From: Flavobacteriaceae bacterium R38
Lineage (GTDB): Bacteria > Bacteroidota > Bacteroidia > Flavobacteriales > Flavobacteriaceae
Reading direction: 5' to 3'
DNA length: 64,000 nucleotides
Assembly (NCBI GenBank): GCA_009901575.1
Contig: WXYP01000009.1
Span: forward strand, 1 to 64,000
A program made the position numbers and the translations under genes. Below are positions 53,328-61,932 of this stretch, piece after piece. The notes under the pieces were generated by a model. That model was not told where the DNA came from, did no database searches, and saw only the letters and a list, made by a program, of their open reading frames with translations. How positions within the stretch are numbered: the stretch's first letter is position 1; the number at the start of each line of letters is the position of its first letter.

Positions 53328-56300
53328 ATGACTACAAAATATACAAACTATCGTTTTTTTAAAGTTGTTATGGTATTATTATTAATTTCTAATACTGTAT
53401 TAGCACAAAACAGTTGTTTTACGGTAAATCCTATTCAAGGACTTTCTTTTACTGAATCAGGAGGTATGAAATCGAGAACCTTTTCACATAGCTGCAGTTC
53501 CGGAACTTTTTCAATATATGTTCCTCCTACTGTAAGCGAATGGGTATCGGCAGATGTTACCGGGAGTATTATTACAATTACCGTTCAACCAAACTCATTG
53601 GGGAGTCGTAGTATAGGTCTTTCCCTATTATATAATGGTTCAACCACTAATGCAGGTATTTTGATTGAGCAAGATGGAAATGCTAATCCTCCTTGCACAG
53701 CATCATTATGGTATCCGGATAATAATTTGGATGGACAAGGAGATCCTTATGAAGATCCGGTAAGTGCCTGCGTAAAACCTTATGGGAATTGGACCTTAAC
53801 ACCTTATGGAGGAGGTCCTAATGTCGAAAATTATAATTGGATCGCTACCAAAGCTTATAATCTCAATAATACATTACAAACAAGTAGTAAAGCTTATTTT
53901 GATGAATTAGGAAAACCATTACAAACTCAGTCCTGGAATGTTAAAACAGATTCTATATGGGCTACCCAGCAATTATATGATGTGCAAGGGAGAAATATTT
54001 TACAAACATTTTCTGCGCCTATAGGCACCGGAACTAATTTTACTTATAAAAATGGGTTTATCAAACAGGCTAACAATAGTTCGGATTACGCATCAAATAA
54101 TTATGAAGGTGTCAAAGCAGAAAATCCGGATTCTGTTGGAAACAGCATTAATACTCTTGGATGGTATTACAGTGAAAATAACAATCACGAACCTTACCAG
54201 GATGTAACTCAATATCCATTTGCTAAACAGGTATATAGTACTTTGATGCCAGGGAATGTACTGAGAAACCTGGGGGGTAATAAGGTAGATACAAACAGGG
54301 ATGGAGATATTGATCAGAATGATAGTTGGGCACAAGTATACTCATTTTCTATGTTGGCTTCACAAGAATTATCTCAAAATGTTGCTTTTGGAGAACTTAA
54401 ATACAACAATTTTGAAATTATAAAAACTGTAAGCAGAGATGTTCATGGGGTAGAAAATGTAGGATTTACAGATTCTGAAGGAAGAACTTTAGCTACTGCC
54501 CGAAGCGGAAGTACATCAGCACGTACTATGCAAATAGATATTCCTGAACAAGGCTATGTAGATATTCATGTTCCTGTAGGAGATAATCTAGGTTTTACAG
54601 TAACAACTAATGGGAATGTTGTTACTGTATACAACTTGATTACGGAAACTATTGTTACTCCATCCAGCGGCTTACCAAACGGATTTTACAGAGTGACACT
54701 CAACGATCCTGATAATTATGATTTGAGTAATCCGGTACGGATTAATTATCATGAAAATTATTATGATTACAGTTTAAATGAATATGATGAAGCCAATAGG
54801 TTAATTGCTTCTTATCAGCCTTTAAATAAGTTGAAAACGGAATATCAATATGATACTGAAGGGCAGTTTATTTATACAAAGAGTCCGGACGAAGGAGAAG
54901 CTTGGTTTAAGTATAGGGAAGACGGACAAATACGCTTTTCTCAAAACAGTAAACAAAAGCTGGTAAATGAGTTTTCTTATACAAATTATGATGCTTATGG
55001 CAGGGCAATAGAAAGTGGTGTATTAGTAAGTACTGCTTTTAATACTGCAGATCCGGATAATGCTGTATTGCCTTCAGGCACTAAAAAAGAAGTACAAACT
55101 ACTTTTTATGATGCAGTCAATACGACTGAACTAAATACATTACCCGTAGCATATAGAAACCCTTCATTCCTGGCCAGTAATGTGTCAAAAACTACAAATG
55201 AGCAAAGTACTACTTATTATAGCTATGATATTTATGGCAGATTACAATGGCTTGTACAAGATATCGTTGGCTTAGGAATAAAAACCATCGATTATGAATA
55301 TCATCCTATTACTGGCTTGGCTACTAAAGTTGTTTATCAGAAAGGGAATAGTACAGAACAATTTATTCATCGCTATACTTATAATGAAATTTATCAATTG
55401 GTAAAAGTAGAGACCTCTACAGATAATATCAATTATACACTACATGCCGAATATTCTTATTATGAAACAGGAGAGATGAAACGCACAGAACTGGCTGGAG
55501 GCATTCAAGGTGTAGATTATGTCTATAACCTGAACGGACAACTCAAAGGGATCAATCACCCTGGTTTAAATGCGAATCAGGATCCTGGAAGAGATGATAA
55601 TGATCTTTTTGGAATGCAGATCGATTATCACAATGCCGATTATAAACGTGCTTTAGATAATATCAAAGCTAGAAGCTATGGCACCAACCAATTAAATGGA
55701 AACATCAAAGGGATTCGCTGGAATAATAGTATTTTGTCTTCCGGAGGTAGCCAGGAGACGGTATATAGTTATAATTATAACCGAAACAATTGGCTAACTG
55801 ATGCGACTTATGGCACGTTTAACGGCAATTCATCAATAGATGCGAATCTTGTCAAAAGTAACAGTTATAGCAGTACTGACGGGACAGTACAGCTTGAAGC
55901 TACACAAAGCATTACATTTACAGATGGATTTCATGCTGTAGAAGGTACTATTCTTAGTGGAAAAATTGTAGCCGGTTCAGGTTTCCGTGAAGTCAATGAT
56001 GGAGATTATAATGTAACCGGAATTACTTATGATGCTAATGGAAATATTAAGACTTTAAATAGGAACAAGCATACCGAAAATGGGTCTAATGTTATGGATG
56101 CATTAACCTATACCTATAAGACAGATAAACCTAACCAGTTACTTCGGGTAGATGATGCTATTACCGATAATACTAATGCAGATGATATCAAAGATCAGAA
56201 TGGCTCTAATTATATTTATAATGAAATTGGACAACTCGTTCAAAATAATGAAGAAGGAATTACTTATATATATAACACAAGTGGGCTAGTAACAGAGGTA

Positions 56301-57548
56301 CAAAAAAATAATTTATCTATAGTGAAATTCTTCTATAATGATAGAAATCACAGGATAAAGAAAGAAAGTTTTAGCAGTAATACTGGAGATCTGCAAAACA
56401 CTACCTTTTATGTTAGAGATGTAGCTGGAAGTATTATTTCGATATATACAAAAACAACTACCAATTCTCCTGTAATAACAGAACAGAATATCTACGGAGC
56501 AAATCGTCTGGGAATATTCAATAGACAAAATAACACTAATGTGTACCAGCTTACCGATCACTTAGGTAATGTAAGGGCTGTTTTTGCTAAAATTAATAAT
56601 AGCTTAGAGACCAGAGGAGGAAATGATTATTATCCTTTTGGAATGGCGATGCCTGCTAAAAATAGTATTAATGCTAATACTTATCGCTATGCTTTTCAAG
56701 GGCAGGAAAAAGACCCGGAAACCGGAAAAGAAGCTTTTGAATTACGATTATGGGATAGTAGAATTGGGAGATGGTTAACAATAGACCCTTATAGGCAGTT
56801 TAATAGCCCATATTTAGGGATGGGAAACAATCCTATAAATGGTATTGATCCGGATGGAGGGTTGTTTGGACGGTTAAGAGCAAAAAGATATGCAAGGAAA
56901 CATGGAGGCTCTATATATAAAAGTAAAAAAGGAAAATGGAATGTAGTTAATGTTGAATTTTCAGAAGAAGATGGATTTGTCGTTACTACTAAAAACTTTG
57001 GTTACGGCGGACTAGGAAAGTTTACATGGAAAACAACAACTGCAGAAATAGAAGGAAAAGTAGATGCTGGAATACAATTTGTTAGAGATAAAGGAGCAAA
57101 AGGGGTATCAGCTAAGCTATTAACAGCCGATTTTTTGACATTTAAAACTAACTTTGTTGATCCTAATGGAGATCTAGGAATTAAAAATTCATTTGATTAT
57201 TTTCTTAAGGATGGAAAAGTAAAAGGAAGTACTTTGGCAGTAAAAGCAGAAACTTCTAAATTAGATTTAAAAGCAGGTATAAAATACGAAGCAGATGATT
57301 GGGAGATATTAAGAATGCCTAGTGTGGTAGCCCCATTTACCGCAGTTCCTAAAAACTTTTCAGCTAAAGCGGAATATGGAGTAGGAAAGCCTTTTTTTGA
57401 AAAGAAAATAGTATTAAGTTCGAATAGAGATAAAATACAAATCCATTTTGGATTACAGGAAGAATGGTCAAAATCGTACGGAAGATATTTAGCTATAGCT
57501 GGTAAAGCTGGATTTAGGCTTCAAGGTGTTATTGATTGGGAATTTTAA
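53328..57548 (+). CDS. Giant secreted RHS repeat protein with variable C-terminal domain
   Basis: The 1406-aa protein has a signal peptide (about 1-27), a BACON-like beta domain (about 30-115), a DUF6443-type region (YNLNNTLQTSSKAYFDELGKPLQTQSWNVKT, about 180-230), a Ca-loop DTNRDGDIDQND (321-332), and many YD repeats (EYQYDTEGQFIYTKSPDEGEAW). The RHS core signature follows: DHLGNVRAVF (about 1077-1086) and FELRLWDSRIGRWLTIDPYRQFNSPYLGMGNNPINGIDPDGG. The last 228 residues (1179-1406) are unlike the core and are beta-rich, as in the variable toxin or effector tips of polymorphic RHS proteins. I do not recognise this tip. A terminator follows. Confidence 0.93.
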   Translation: MTTKYTNYRFFKVVMVLLLISNTVLAQNSCFTVNPIQGLSFTESGGMKSRTFSHSCSSGTFSIYVPPTVSEWVSADVTGSIITITVQPNSLGSRSIGLSLLYNGSTTNAGILIEQDGNANPPCTASLWYPDNNLDGQGDPYEDPVSACVKPYGNWTLTPYGGGPNVENYNWIATKAYNLNNTLQTSSKAYFDELGKPLQTQSWNVKTDSIWATQQLYDVQGRNILQTFSAPIGTGTNFTYKNGFIKQANNSSDYASNNYEGVKAENPDSVGNSINTLGWYYSENNNHEPYQDVTQYPFAKQVYSTLMPGNVLRNLGGNKVDTNRDGDIDQNDSWAQVYSFSMLASQELSQNVAFGELKYNNFEIIKTVSRDVHGVENVGFTDSEGRTLATARSGSTSARTMQIDIPEQGYVDIHVPVGDNLGFTVTTNGNVVTVYNLITETIVTPSSGLPNGFYRVTLNDPDNYDLSNPVRINYHENYYDYSLNEYDEANRLIASYQPLNKLKTEYQYDTEGQFIYTKSPDEGEAWFKYREDGQIRFSQNSKQKLVNEFSYTNYDAYGRAIESGVLVSTAFNTADPDNAVLPSGTKKEVQTTFYDAVNTTELNTLPVAYRNPSFLASNVSKTTNEQSTTYYSYDIYGRLQWLVQDIVGLGIKTIDYEYHPITGLATKVVYQKGNSTEQFIHRYTYNEIYQLVKVETSTDNINYTLHAEYSYYETGEMKRTELAGGIQGVDYVYNLNGQLKGINHPGLNANQDPGRDDNDLFGMQIDYHNADYKRALDNIKARSYGTNQLNGNIKGIRWNNSILSSGGSQETVYSYNYNRNNWLTDATYGTFNGNSSIDANLVKSNSYSSTDGTVQLEATQSITFTDGFHAVEGTILSGKIVAGSGFREVNDGDYNVTGITYDANGNIKTLNRNKHTENGSNVMDALTYTYKTDKPNQLLRVDDAITDNTNADDIKDQNGSNYIYNEIGQLVQNNEEGITYIYNTSGLVTEVQKNNLSIVKFFYNDRNHRIKKESFSSNTGDLQNTTFYVRDVAGSIISIYTKTTTNSPVITEQNIYGANRLGIFNRQNNTNVYQLTDHLGNVRAVFAKINNSLETRGGNDYYPFGMAMPAKNSINANTYRYAFQGQEKDPETGKEAFELRLWDSRIGRWLTIDPYRQFNSPYLGMGNNPINGIDPDGGLFGRLRAKRYARKHGGSIYKSKKGKWNVVNVEFSEEDGFVVTTKNFGYGGLGKFTWKTTTAEIEGKVDAGIQFVRDKGAKGVSAKLLTADFLTFKTNFVDPNGDLGIKNSFDYFLKDGKVKGSTLAVKAETSKLDLKAGIKYEADDWEILRMPSVVAPFTAVPKNFSAKAEYGVGKPFFEKKIVLSSNRDKIQIHFGLQEEWSKSYGRYLAIAGKAGFRLQGVIDWEF

Positions 57549-57603
57549 ATAATATAATATTATTAAACATTGAAATACCTCAAACTATCACATTGATGCA
57601 ACT

Positions 57604-57633
57604 GGCGCGCTTTTATAAAGCGCGCCTTTTTTT
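57604..57633 (+). terminator. Terminator of the RHS operon
   Basis: GGCGCGCTTT (57604-57613), loop TAT, and AAAGCGCGCC (57617-57626) form a perfect 10-bp GC-rich stem followed by seven T. It is one of the strongest terminators in the window and closes the operon that starts at the tail-fibre or OmpH gene. Confidence 0.95.
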
Positions 57634-57685
57634 ATACAATATGCTTAATAAACAAAAAACGAGCTGATAATCCCTTAAATAAACA

Positions 57686-57705
57686 TAGATTTATAAATCT
57701 GGATA
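57686..57705 (+). promoter_or_regulatory. Palindromic operator-like site, copy 4
   Basis: TAGATTTATAAATCTGGATA contains the same 14-bp palindrome as copy 3 (57687-57700). It lies 76 bases before the 57782 start, the same distance as in both peptide genes, with a TACTTTG box about 34 bases further on (57740-57746). Confidence 0.6.
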
Positions 57706-57781
57706 GACAATAGCTTGATTTTATTGATTTCAGAGCGATTACTTTGTAGATTAGATTCAGAATTTAAAGAGTCAAATAAAA

Positions 57782-58363
57782 ATGAAAAAAACTTTCCTGG
57801 CGTTATTGCTTATTTTTACAGTTAAATCCTTTTCACAAGATTCAAAATTGAGTCTAGAATTAAATTACCCGATACCTGTTGACAACAATTTTTTAGGTGA
57901 AAACTATACAGGAGTCATTGATTTTGGTGTGAAATTCAGGTTTGTAGATTTGAATCCGGTTAATCTTGGTGTTGCTTTAAATGGAGGTATTCTGGTTGAT
58001 AATGATAACTTAAGTAATGAATTTGTAAACTCTAATATTACGATATATACAGTACAACCTAAATTGTTTGCAGAACTTGATTTAGAAGCGCTAAAAAGAT
58101 TTCATCCAACTATCGGGTTAGGATATTCATTCTTAATTTTTGATGGATTAGCATCTATTAGTGACTTTGGTTTATTTGAATTAAACGATACCCGGAACGG
58201 TTTTAATTTTAATTTAGGAGTAGCTTACGATATAACTGATAGATTATTTGCTCAAGTACAATATGACTTTATCAGACTTGATGTAGATGACGATGTTCCG
58301 GATACTAAATTTAATACTAACATTAATATTTTAAAAATTGGAATAGGATATCGGTTTTTTTAG
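57782..58363 (+). CDS. Small outer-membrane beta-barrel protein
   Basis: The 193-aa protein has a signal peptide (MKKTFLALLLIFTVKSFSQ) and alternating amphipathic strands ending in an aromatic residue (VDFGVKFRFVDLNPVNLGVALNGGILV, FNLGVAYDITDRLFAQVQYDFIRL, ILKIGIGYRFF), the layout of a small eight-strand outer-membrane barrel. It follows the RHS operon terminator and has its own promoter region with the operator-like site. It may be an outer-membrane partner of the RHS proteins, or their immunity partner, but neither is shown by sequence. Confidence 0.78.
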   Translation: MKKTFLALLLIFTVKSFSQDSKLSLELNYPIPVDNNFLGENYTGVIDFGVKFRFVDLNPVNLGVALNGGILVDNDNLSNEFVNSNITIYTVQPKLFAELDLEALKRFHPTIGLGYSFLIFDGLASISDFGLFELNDTRNGFNFNLGVAYDITDRLFAQVQYDFIRLDVDDDVPDTKFNTNINILKIGIGYRFF

Positions 58364-58481
58364 ATAACAAAGTATTATATCTTATAAGAATTCAACTAGC
58401 TATTCTTTTTAAATCAGAGCTGGTAAGAATGAAGTTTCAGAAAAGCTTTTGAGCTCGCTAAAGAATAAAAAATGAACCCTC

Positions 58482-59900
58482 ATGAATAAATTAATTTTAA
58501 TATTTTTCATTTCAATTTTGATACTATCTTGTCAATCAGATAAAGAGAGAAATTTAATAACAGAAGAAATTGACCTTAACGGTGGTTGGAAATACCTTGG
58601 ATTTGGAAAAGCCTTAATTATCAATGATACAATTGTTAACAGTTTCCATACTTCTTCTGTTGGAAACGTTTTGGAATCAAATATTACGAAAGAAAACTTT
58701 TTCGATTATTACACAGTAGATACTTTGTCTAATGACACTATCTTGTTAAAAGATGGAGTAAAAACGTTTAAACTTTACAGGAGTAATGATGAATTCCTAA
58801 AGACTGTGAATAAAGAACTGGAGAATGATCCAAAATATAATTTTGAAGTATTGTGGAATACATTCAATGAACAATATTGCTATTTCAAAGAACGTAATAT
58901 CGACTGGGATGAAATGTATAAAAAATATGAACCCCAGGTGAATTCGAGGACAAAACCTTTGGAATTGTATTTGGTTTTGGAAAAAATGCTTGGAGAAATA
59001 AATGATGGACATATTTCTATTGATTTACCAGATGAATTGGAAGAAGCATATGAAAAACAATTAGCAAATACTGAATTTGATGAGAGCATTCCGAATGGAT
59101 TAGCAAAAAAAGTCAAAAACCGGATTATTAATAAATATGTGAAAAATGTAAACTTTTATAATCGGGGAGATTTTAAATGGGGTATGATAAATGAAGATAT
59201 AGCATACCTGCAAACTCAAAATATGATAGGATGGGCTAATTATAATATATCAGATACCGTATCAACTAATAAATTTTGGGAGAAATGGTGGCAATATGTA
59301 AATTCCAGTAAAAATTATCATGATGACGCAAGAGAAGGTACACGATTTATCATGGATTCAATAATAAAAAGTATAGGGAATGCGAAAGCTTGTATTATTG
59401 ATTTAAGGTTTAATGGAGGTGGTTTTGATGATGTTTCCGTAGAAATACTAAATCATTTTGTAAAAAAAGAAACCGATTTTTGTACCAAAAAAGTAAGATT
59501 AGGTCAAGGGTTTACAGAAAAACAGGTAATGACACTTGTTCCGTCTGAAAAAACATTTAACGGAAAGTTGTATATCTTGACAAGTCATGAAACTGCAAGC
59601 GCGGCAGAATTACTTGTTTTGGGAAGTAAAGAAATTCCAGGAACTCAAATTATAGGCTCAACAACAGAAGGTGTTTTTTCAGATATTCTACGTAAAAAAC
59701 TACCAAACGGATGGGGATATGGGTTATCGAATATGATTTATGAATCATTAAGTGGAATAAGCTATGAGGAAATTGGAATAGCACCAGATATTAAACTCGA
59801 TTACCCTGTAAAATCAAATGAATTTTATGAATATTTATATGAAAATTTAAAAGATGGAGATGAAGCGATTGAAAAAGTAATTAATTATTACAGAAAATAG
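58482..59900 (+). CDS. S41 family peptidase lipoprotein
   Basis: The 472-aa protein has a lipoprotein signal peptide (MNKLILIFFISILILSC) and an S41 (C-terminal-processing/tricorn-core-like) domain. The N-terminal helical part contains LEKMLGEINDGHISI. The catalytic part has KACIIDLRFNGGGFDDVSVEIL and the Ser motif HETASAAELLVLGSKEI, where the nucleophile Ser is in ASAAE, and ends in IGIAPDIKLDYPV. No clear PDZ domain was seen, as in the shorter Bacteroidota S41 group. It is anchored at the outer membrane or periplasmic face; substrate unknown. It is not clearly linked to the RHS genes. Confidence 0.88.
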   Translation: MNKLILIFFISILILSCQSDKERNLITEEIDLNGGWKYLGFGKALIINDTIVNSFHTSSVGNVLESNITKENFFDYYTVDTLSNDTILLKDGVKTFKLYRSNDEFLKTVNKELENDPKYNFEVLWNTFNEQYCYFKERNIDWDEMYKKYEPQVNSRTKPLELYLVLEKMLGEINDGHISIDLPDELEEAYEKQLANTEFDESIPNGLAKKVKNRIINKYVKNVNFYNRGDFKWGMINEDIAYLQTQNMIGWANYNISDTVSTNKFWEKWWQYVNSSKNYHDDAREGTRFIMDSIIKSIGNAKACIIDLRFNGGGFDDVSVEILNHFVKKETDFCTKKVRLGQGFTEKQVMTLVPSEKTFNGKLYILTSHETASAAELLVLGSKEIPGTQIIGSTTEGVFSDILRKKLPNGWGYGLSNMIYESLSGISYEEIGIAPDIKLDYPVKSNEFYEYLYENLKDGDEAIEKVINYYRK

Positions 59901-59923
59901 TATTAAATAGTGGTGCTAAAGAA

Positions 59924-60394
59924 TTATTCATCCAAAACTCTCTTTAAAACCCAATTACTATTAGAATCACTTGAATATAATTCTCTTCTTCCGGAATTAG
60001 TTACCTTATAATCACAGTGAATAAAAGTGTTGTACACTGCTATTCTTGTATATTGAGTAAAATTGATAATGGCTTCTAAAAAATCGTCTTTGTTCACTAA
60101 AAAATTCCTGCATGTCCAGTCTGTAGCTCCTTTAGCTTCTAAATCAAAAGTTCCATCTGGTTTTTCCCCATAACAATGTTGGGAATTTCCGCTTCTACCT
60201 CTTGCTATTTCCCAAACTCTGGGCCTCCATGAACTTCTTTCACTTGGCCACATCGCATAGCCAATTTCTTCTCGTACTAATTCTCCCGGATTGATATGAT
60301 ATTTTAAGATCATATCTCCAACATGAACCGGAACTGGAGTTTGAGCTATATTAAAATCACTTAAAACGAAATAATCAATTTTCCCTGTCATCAT
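59924..60394 (-). CDS. M15-like zinc peptidase (D-Ala-D-Ala carboxypeptidase type)
   Basis: The 156-aa protein has no signal peptide. Three spaced residues fit the M15 zinc site: H73 in SGNSQHCYG, D92 in KGATDW, and H126 in FIHCDYK, with surrounding patterns close to the family's SxHxxGxAxD and WIHVD motifs; the first motif has an insert of about ten residues. M15 enzymes cut peptidoglycan cross-links or D-Ala-D-Ala ends and occur as phage endolysins and effectors. Its position after the RHS locus and lack of a signal peptide are compatible with an exported effector or cytoplasmic use, but that is speculative. Start codon MM is ambiguous by one residue. Confidence 0.6.
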   Translation of the reverse strand: MMTGKIDYFVLSDFNIAQTPVPVHVGDMILKYHINPGELVREEIGYAMWPSERSSWRPRVWEIARGRSGNSQHCYGEKPDGTFDLEAKGATDWTCRNFLVNKDDFLEAIINFTQYTRIAVYNTFIHCDYKVTNSGRRELYSSDSNSNWVLKRVLDE

Positions 60395-60536
60395 TTTATG
60401 TTTTAATTATTATATATACTCTTAATCTACTCAATTTAGTTGCAGAAAAAGATATAAAAAAGATAAAATGCAGGTAAGGGGAAAAACCTCCATTTTTTAT
60501 AAATTATAATCTATGTATAAAAAACAAAAAGAAGAT

Positions 60537-60605
60537 AGTACGGAACATAAAATCCGCACTACCTTCCTAATACTATTTAAAATAGATTCCTGCCTTTGCA
60601 GGAAT
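60537..60605. repeat. Intergenic double-hairpin element
   Basis: Two hairpins lie in tandem: AGTACGGA/TCCGCACT (60537-60560, 7 of 8 positions, loop 8) and the perfect ATTCCTGC CTTT GCAGGAAT (60586-60605). The second resembles the ATTCCTGC/GCAGGAAT repeats common between bacterial genes. It also lies just after the stop of the amidohydrolase gene (60613) and could act as its terminator, though there is only a weak T run. Confidence 0.6.
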
Positions 60606-60612
60606 GACAAGG

Positions 60613-61917
60613 CTATTTTTTACTAAACTTCTTAGCGTATCGTTTCCAAAGCTTGGTTTGATGTGTCTCTAAACTCACTTCTCTTCCTTGAATAAAAGCA
60701 TGAGATACAATATTAGTACGCATGTCTAAGGCATCTCCTTCAGAAAGGAACAGGGTAGCATCTTTTCCTTGTGCTAAAGTACCCACAATATTATCGATAC
60801 CTAAAATTTTAGCAGCATTTTCAGTGATAAGCTGTACAGCTTGCTCTTTTCCAATACCATAGGCCGCAAAACTTCCTGCAAAAAATGGCAGGTTACGACT
60901 TTCCTGGCGATTCATTCTACCGTTCATTTCTATACCTACAAGTACTCCTTTATCTAATAAAAGTTTAGCCAGATTAAAAGGATGTTTTACATTATCGTCT
61001 TCTTTATTGGGAAGGCGGTGAGGTCTGGTGATCATCACAGACACTTTATTCTCAGCTAATACATCTGCTACTTTATGCGCTTCGTCACCACCAATGATTA
61101 CCAAGTGCTTAATTCCATTTTCTTTAGTAAAATTAACAGCATCTATAATTTCTTTCTCTCCGTCTACATGTACATATAATCTTTGAGTTCCGTCAAATAA
61201 TCCTTTTACAGCCTCATAAGGTAAATTTCTGGGAGATTGACTTCCGTTGAGATATGCTTTAGCTTCTTTCACAAATGAAACTACTTCTTCGACCTGGTCT
61301 TTATAGTTTTTACTAGGTACTAACCTGGGGTCTTCCCCAAGCCACCAACGTCCTCTTGAAAAACTATTGGGCCAGTTCATATGAATTCCGTCATCAGTTT
61401 TTATGGCTGCATCTTCCCAATTCCATGCATCAAATTGTACTATAGATGAGGTCCCGGAAATTCTCCCGCCTCTTGGAGCTACCTGAGCCATTAGCACTCC
61501 ATTTGGGCGCATACTTTCTACTACTTTGGATTCTGCGTTATATGCAATAATACTTCGTACATGAGGAATCATTTCTCCAATTTCATCATCGTCATCAGTT
61601 GCACGAATAGCGTCTACTTCTACCAGTCCCATAGTTGTATTTCCCGCTATAAATCCAGGATAGATATGTTTGCCGGAAGCATCAATAGTTTTAGAAAAAT
61701 TGTCGGTATTGGCTTGAGATTTTGTGCCTACAAAAGTGATTTTTCCCTTATCAAAACCAATAGCACTGTTTTCTATTACTTGTCCGTTTCCTATATGTGC
61801 AGTTGCGCCCAGGATCAAAATGGATTCAGATTGTGCATCTGCAGGAGTTTGTTGTGCGATCACCAGTGAATTCATTACCACTAAGAGACCAAAAAATATG
61901 TTTTTTAAATATTTCAT
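60613..61917 (-). CDS. Amidohydrolase-family protein without the metal HxH motif
   Basis: The 434-aa secreted protein has a signal peptide (about 1-21, ending VIAQQ) and an amidohydrolase-like fold with an N-terminal beta domain (SILILGATAHIGNGQVIENSAIGFDKGKITFVG). Where active enzymes have the zinc pair HxH in PGxIDxHxH, this reads PGFIAGNTTMG, so the metal site is lost at that place. Other parts of the fold remain (HLVIIGGDEAHKVADVL, AKILGIDNIVGTLAQGKDATLFLSEGDAL). It is encoded with the larger amidohydrolase that starts beyond the window, 15 bases upstream, and may be its inactive partner or bind its substrate. Confidence 0.85.
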   Translation of the reverse strand: MKYLKNIFFGLLVVMNSLVIAQQTPADAQSESILILGATAHIGNGQVIENSAIGFDKGKITFVGTKSQANTDNFSKTIDASGKHIYPGFIAGNTTMGLVEVDAIRATDDDDEIGEMIPHVRSIIAYNAESKVVESMRPNGVLMAQVAPRGGRISGTSSIVQFDAWNWEDAAIKTDDGIHMNWPNSFSRGRWWLGEDPRLVPSKNYKDQVEEVVSFVKEAKAYLNGSQSPRNLPYEAVKGLFDGTQRLYVHVDGEKEIIDAVNFTKENGIKHLVIIGGDEAHKVADVLAENKVSVMITRPHRLPNKEDDNVKHPFNLAKLLLDKGVLVGIEMNGRMNRQESRNLPFFAGSFAAYGIGKEQAVQLITENAAKILGIDNIVGTLAQGKDATLFLSEGDALDMRTNIVSHAFIQGREVSLETHQTKLWKRYAKKFSKK

Positions 61918-61932
61918 TTTTTAAGTTTTAGA

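Noticed and set aside
48709-57548. RHS proteins as T6SS effectors
   Set aside because: No VgrG, Hcp, PAAR or adaptor gene lies in the window and both proteins have Sec signal peptides, which does not fit T6SS loading from the cytoplasm.
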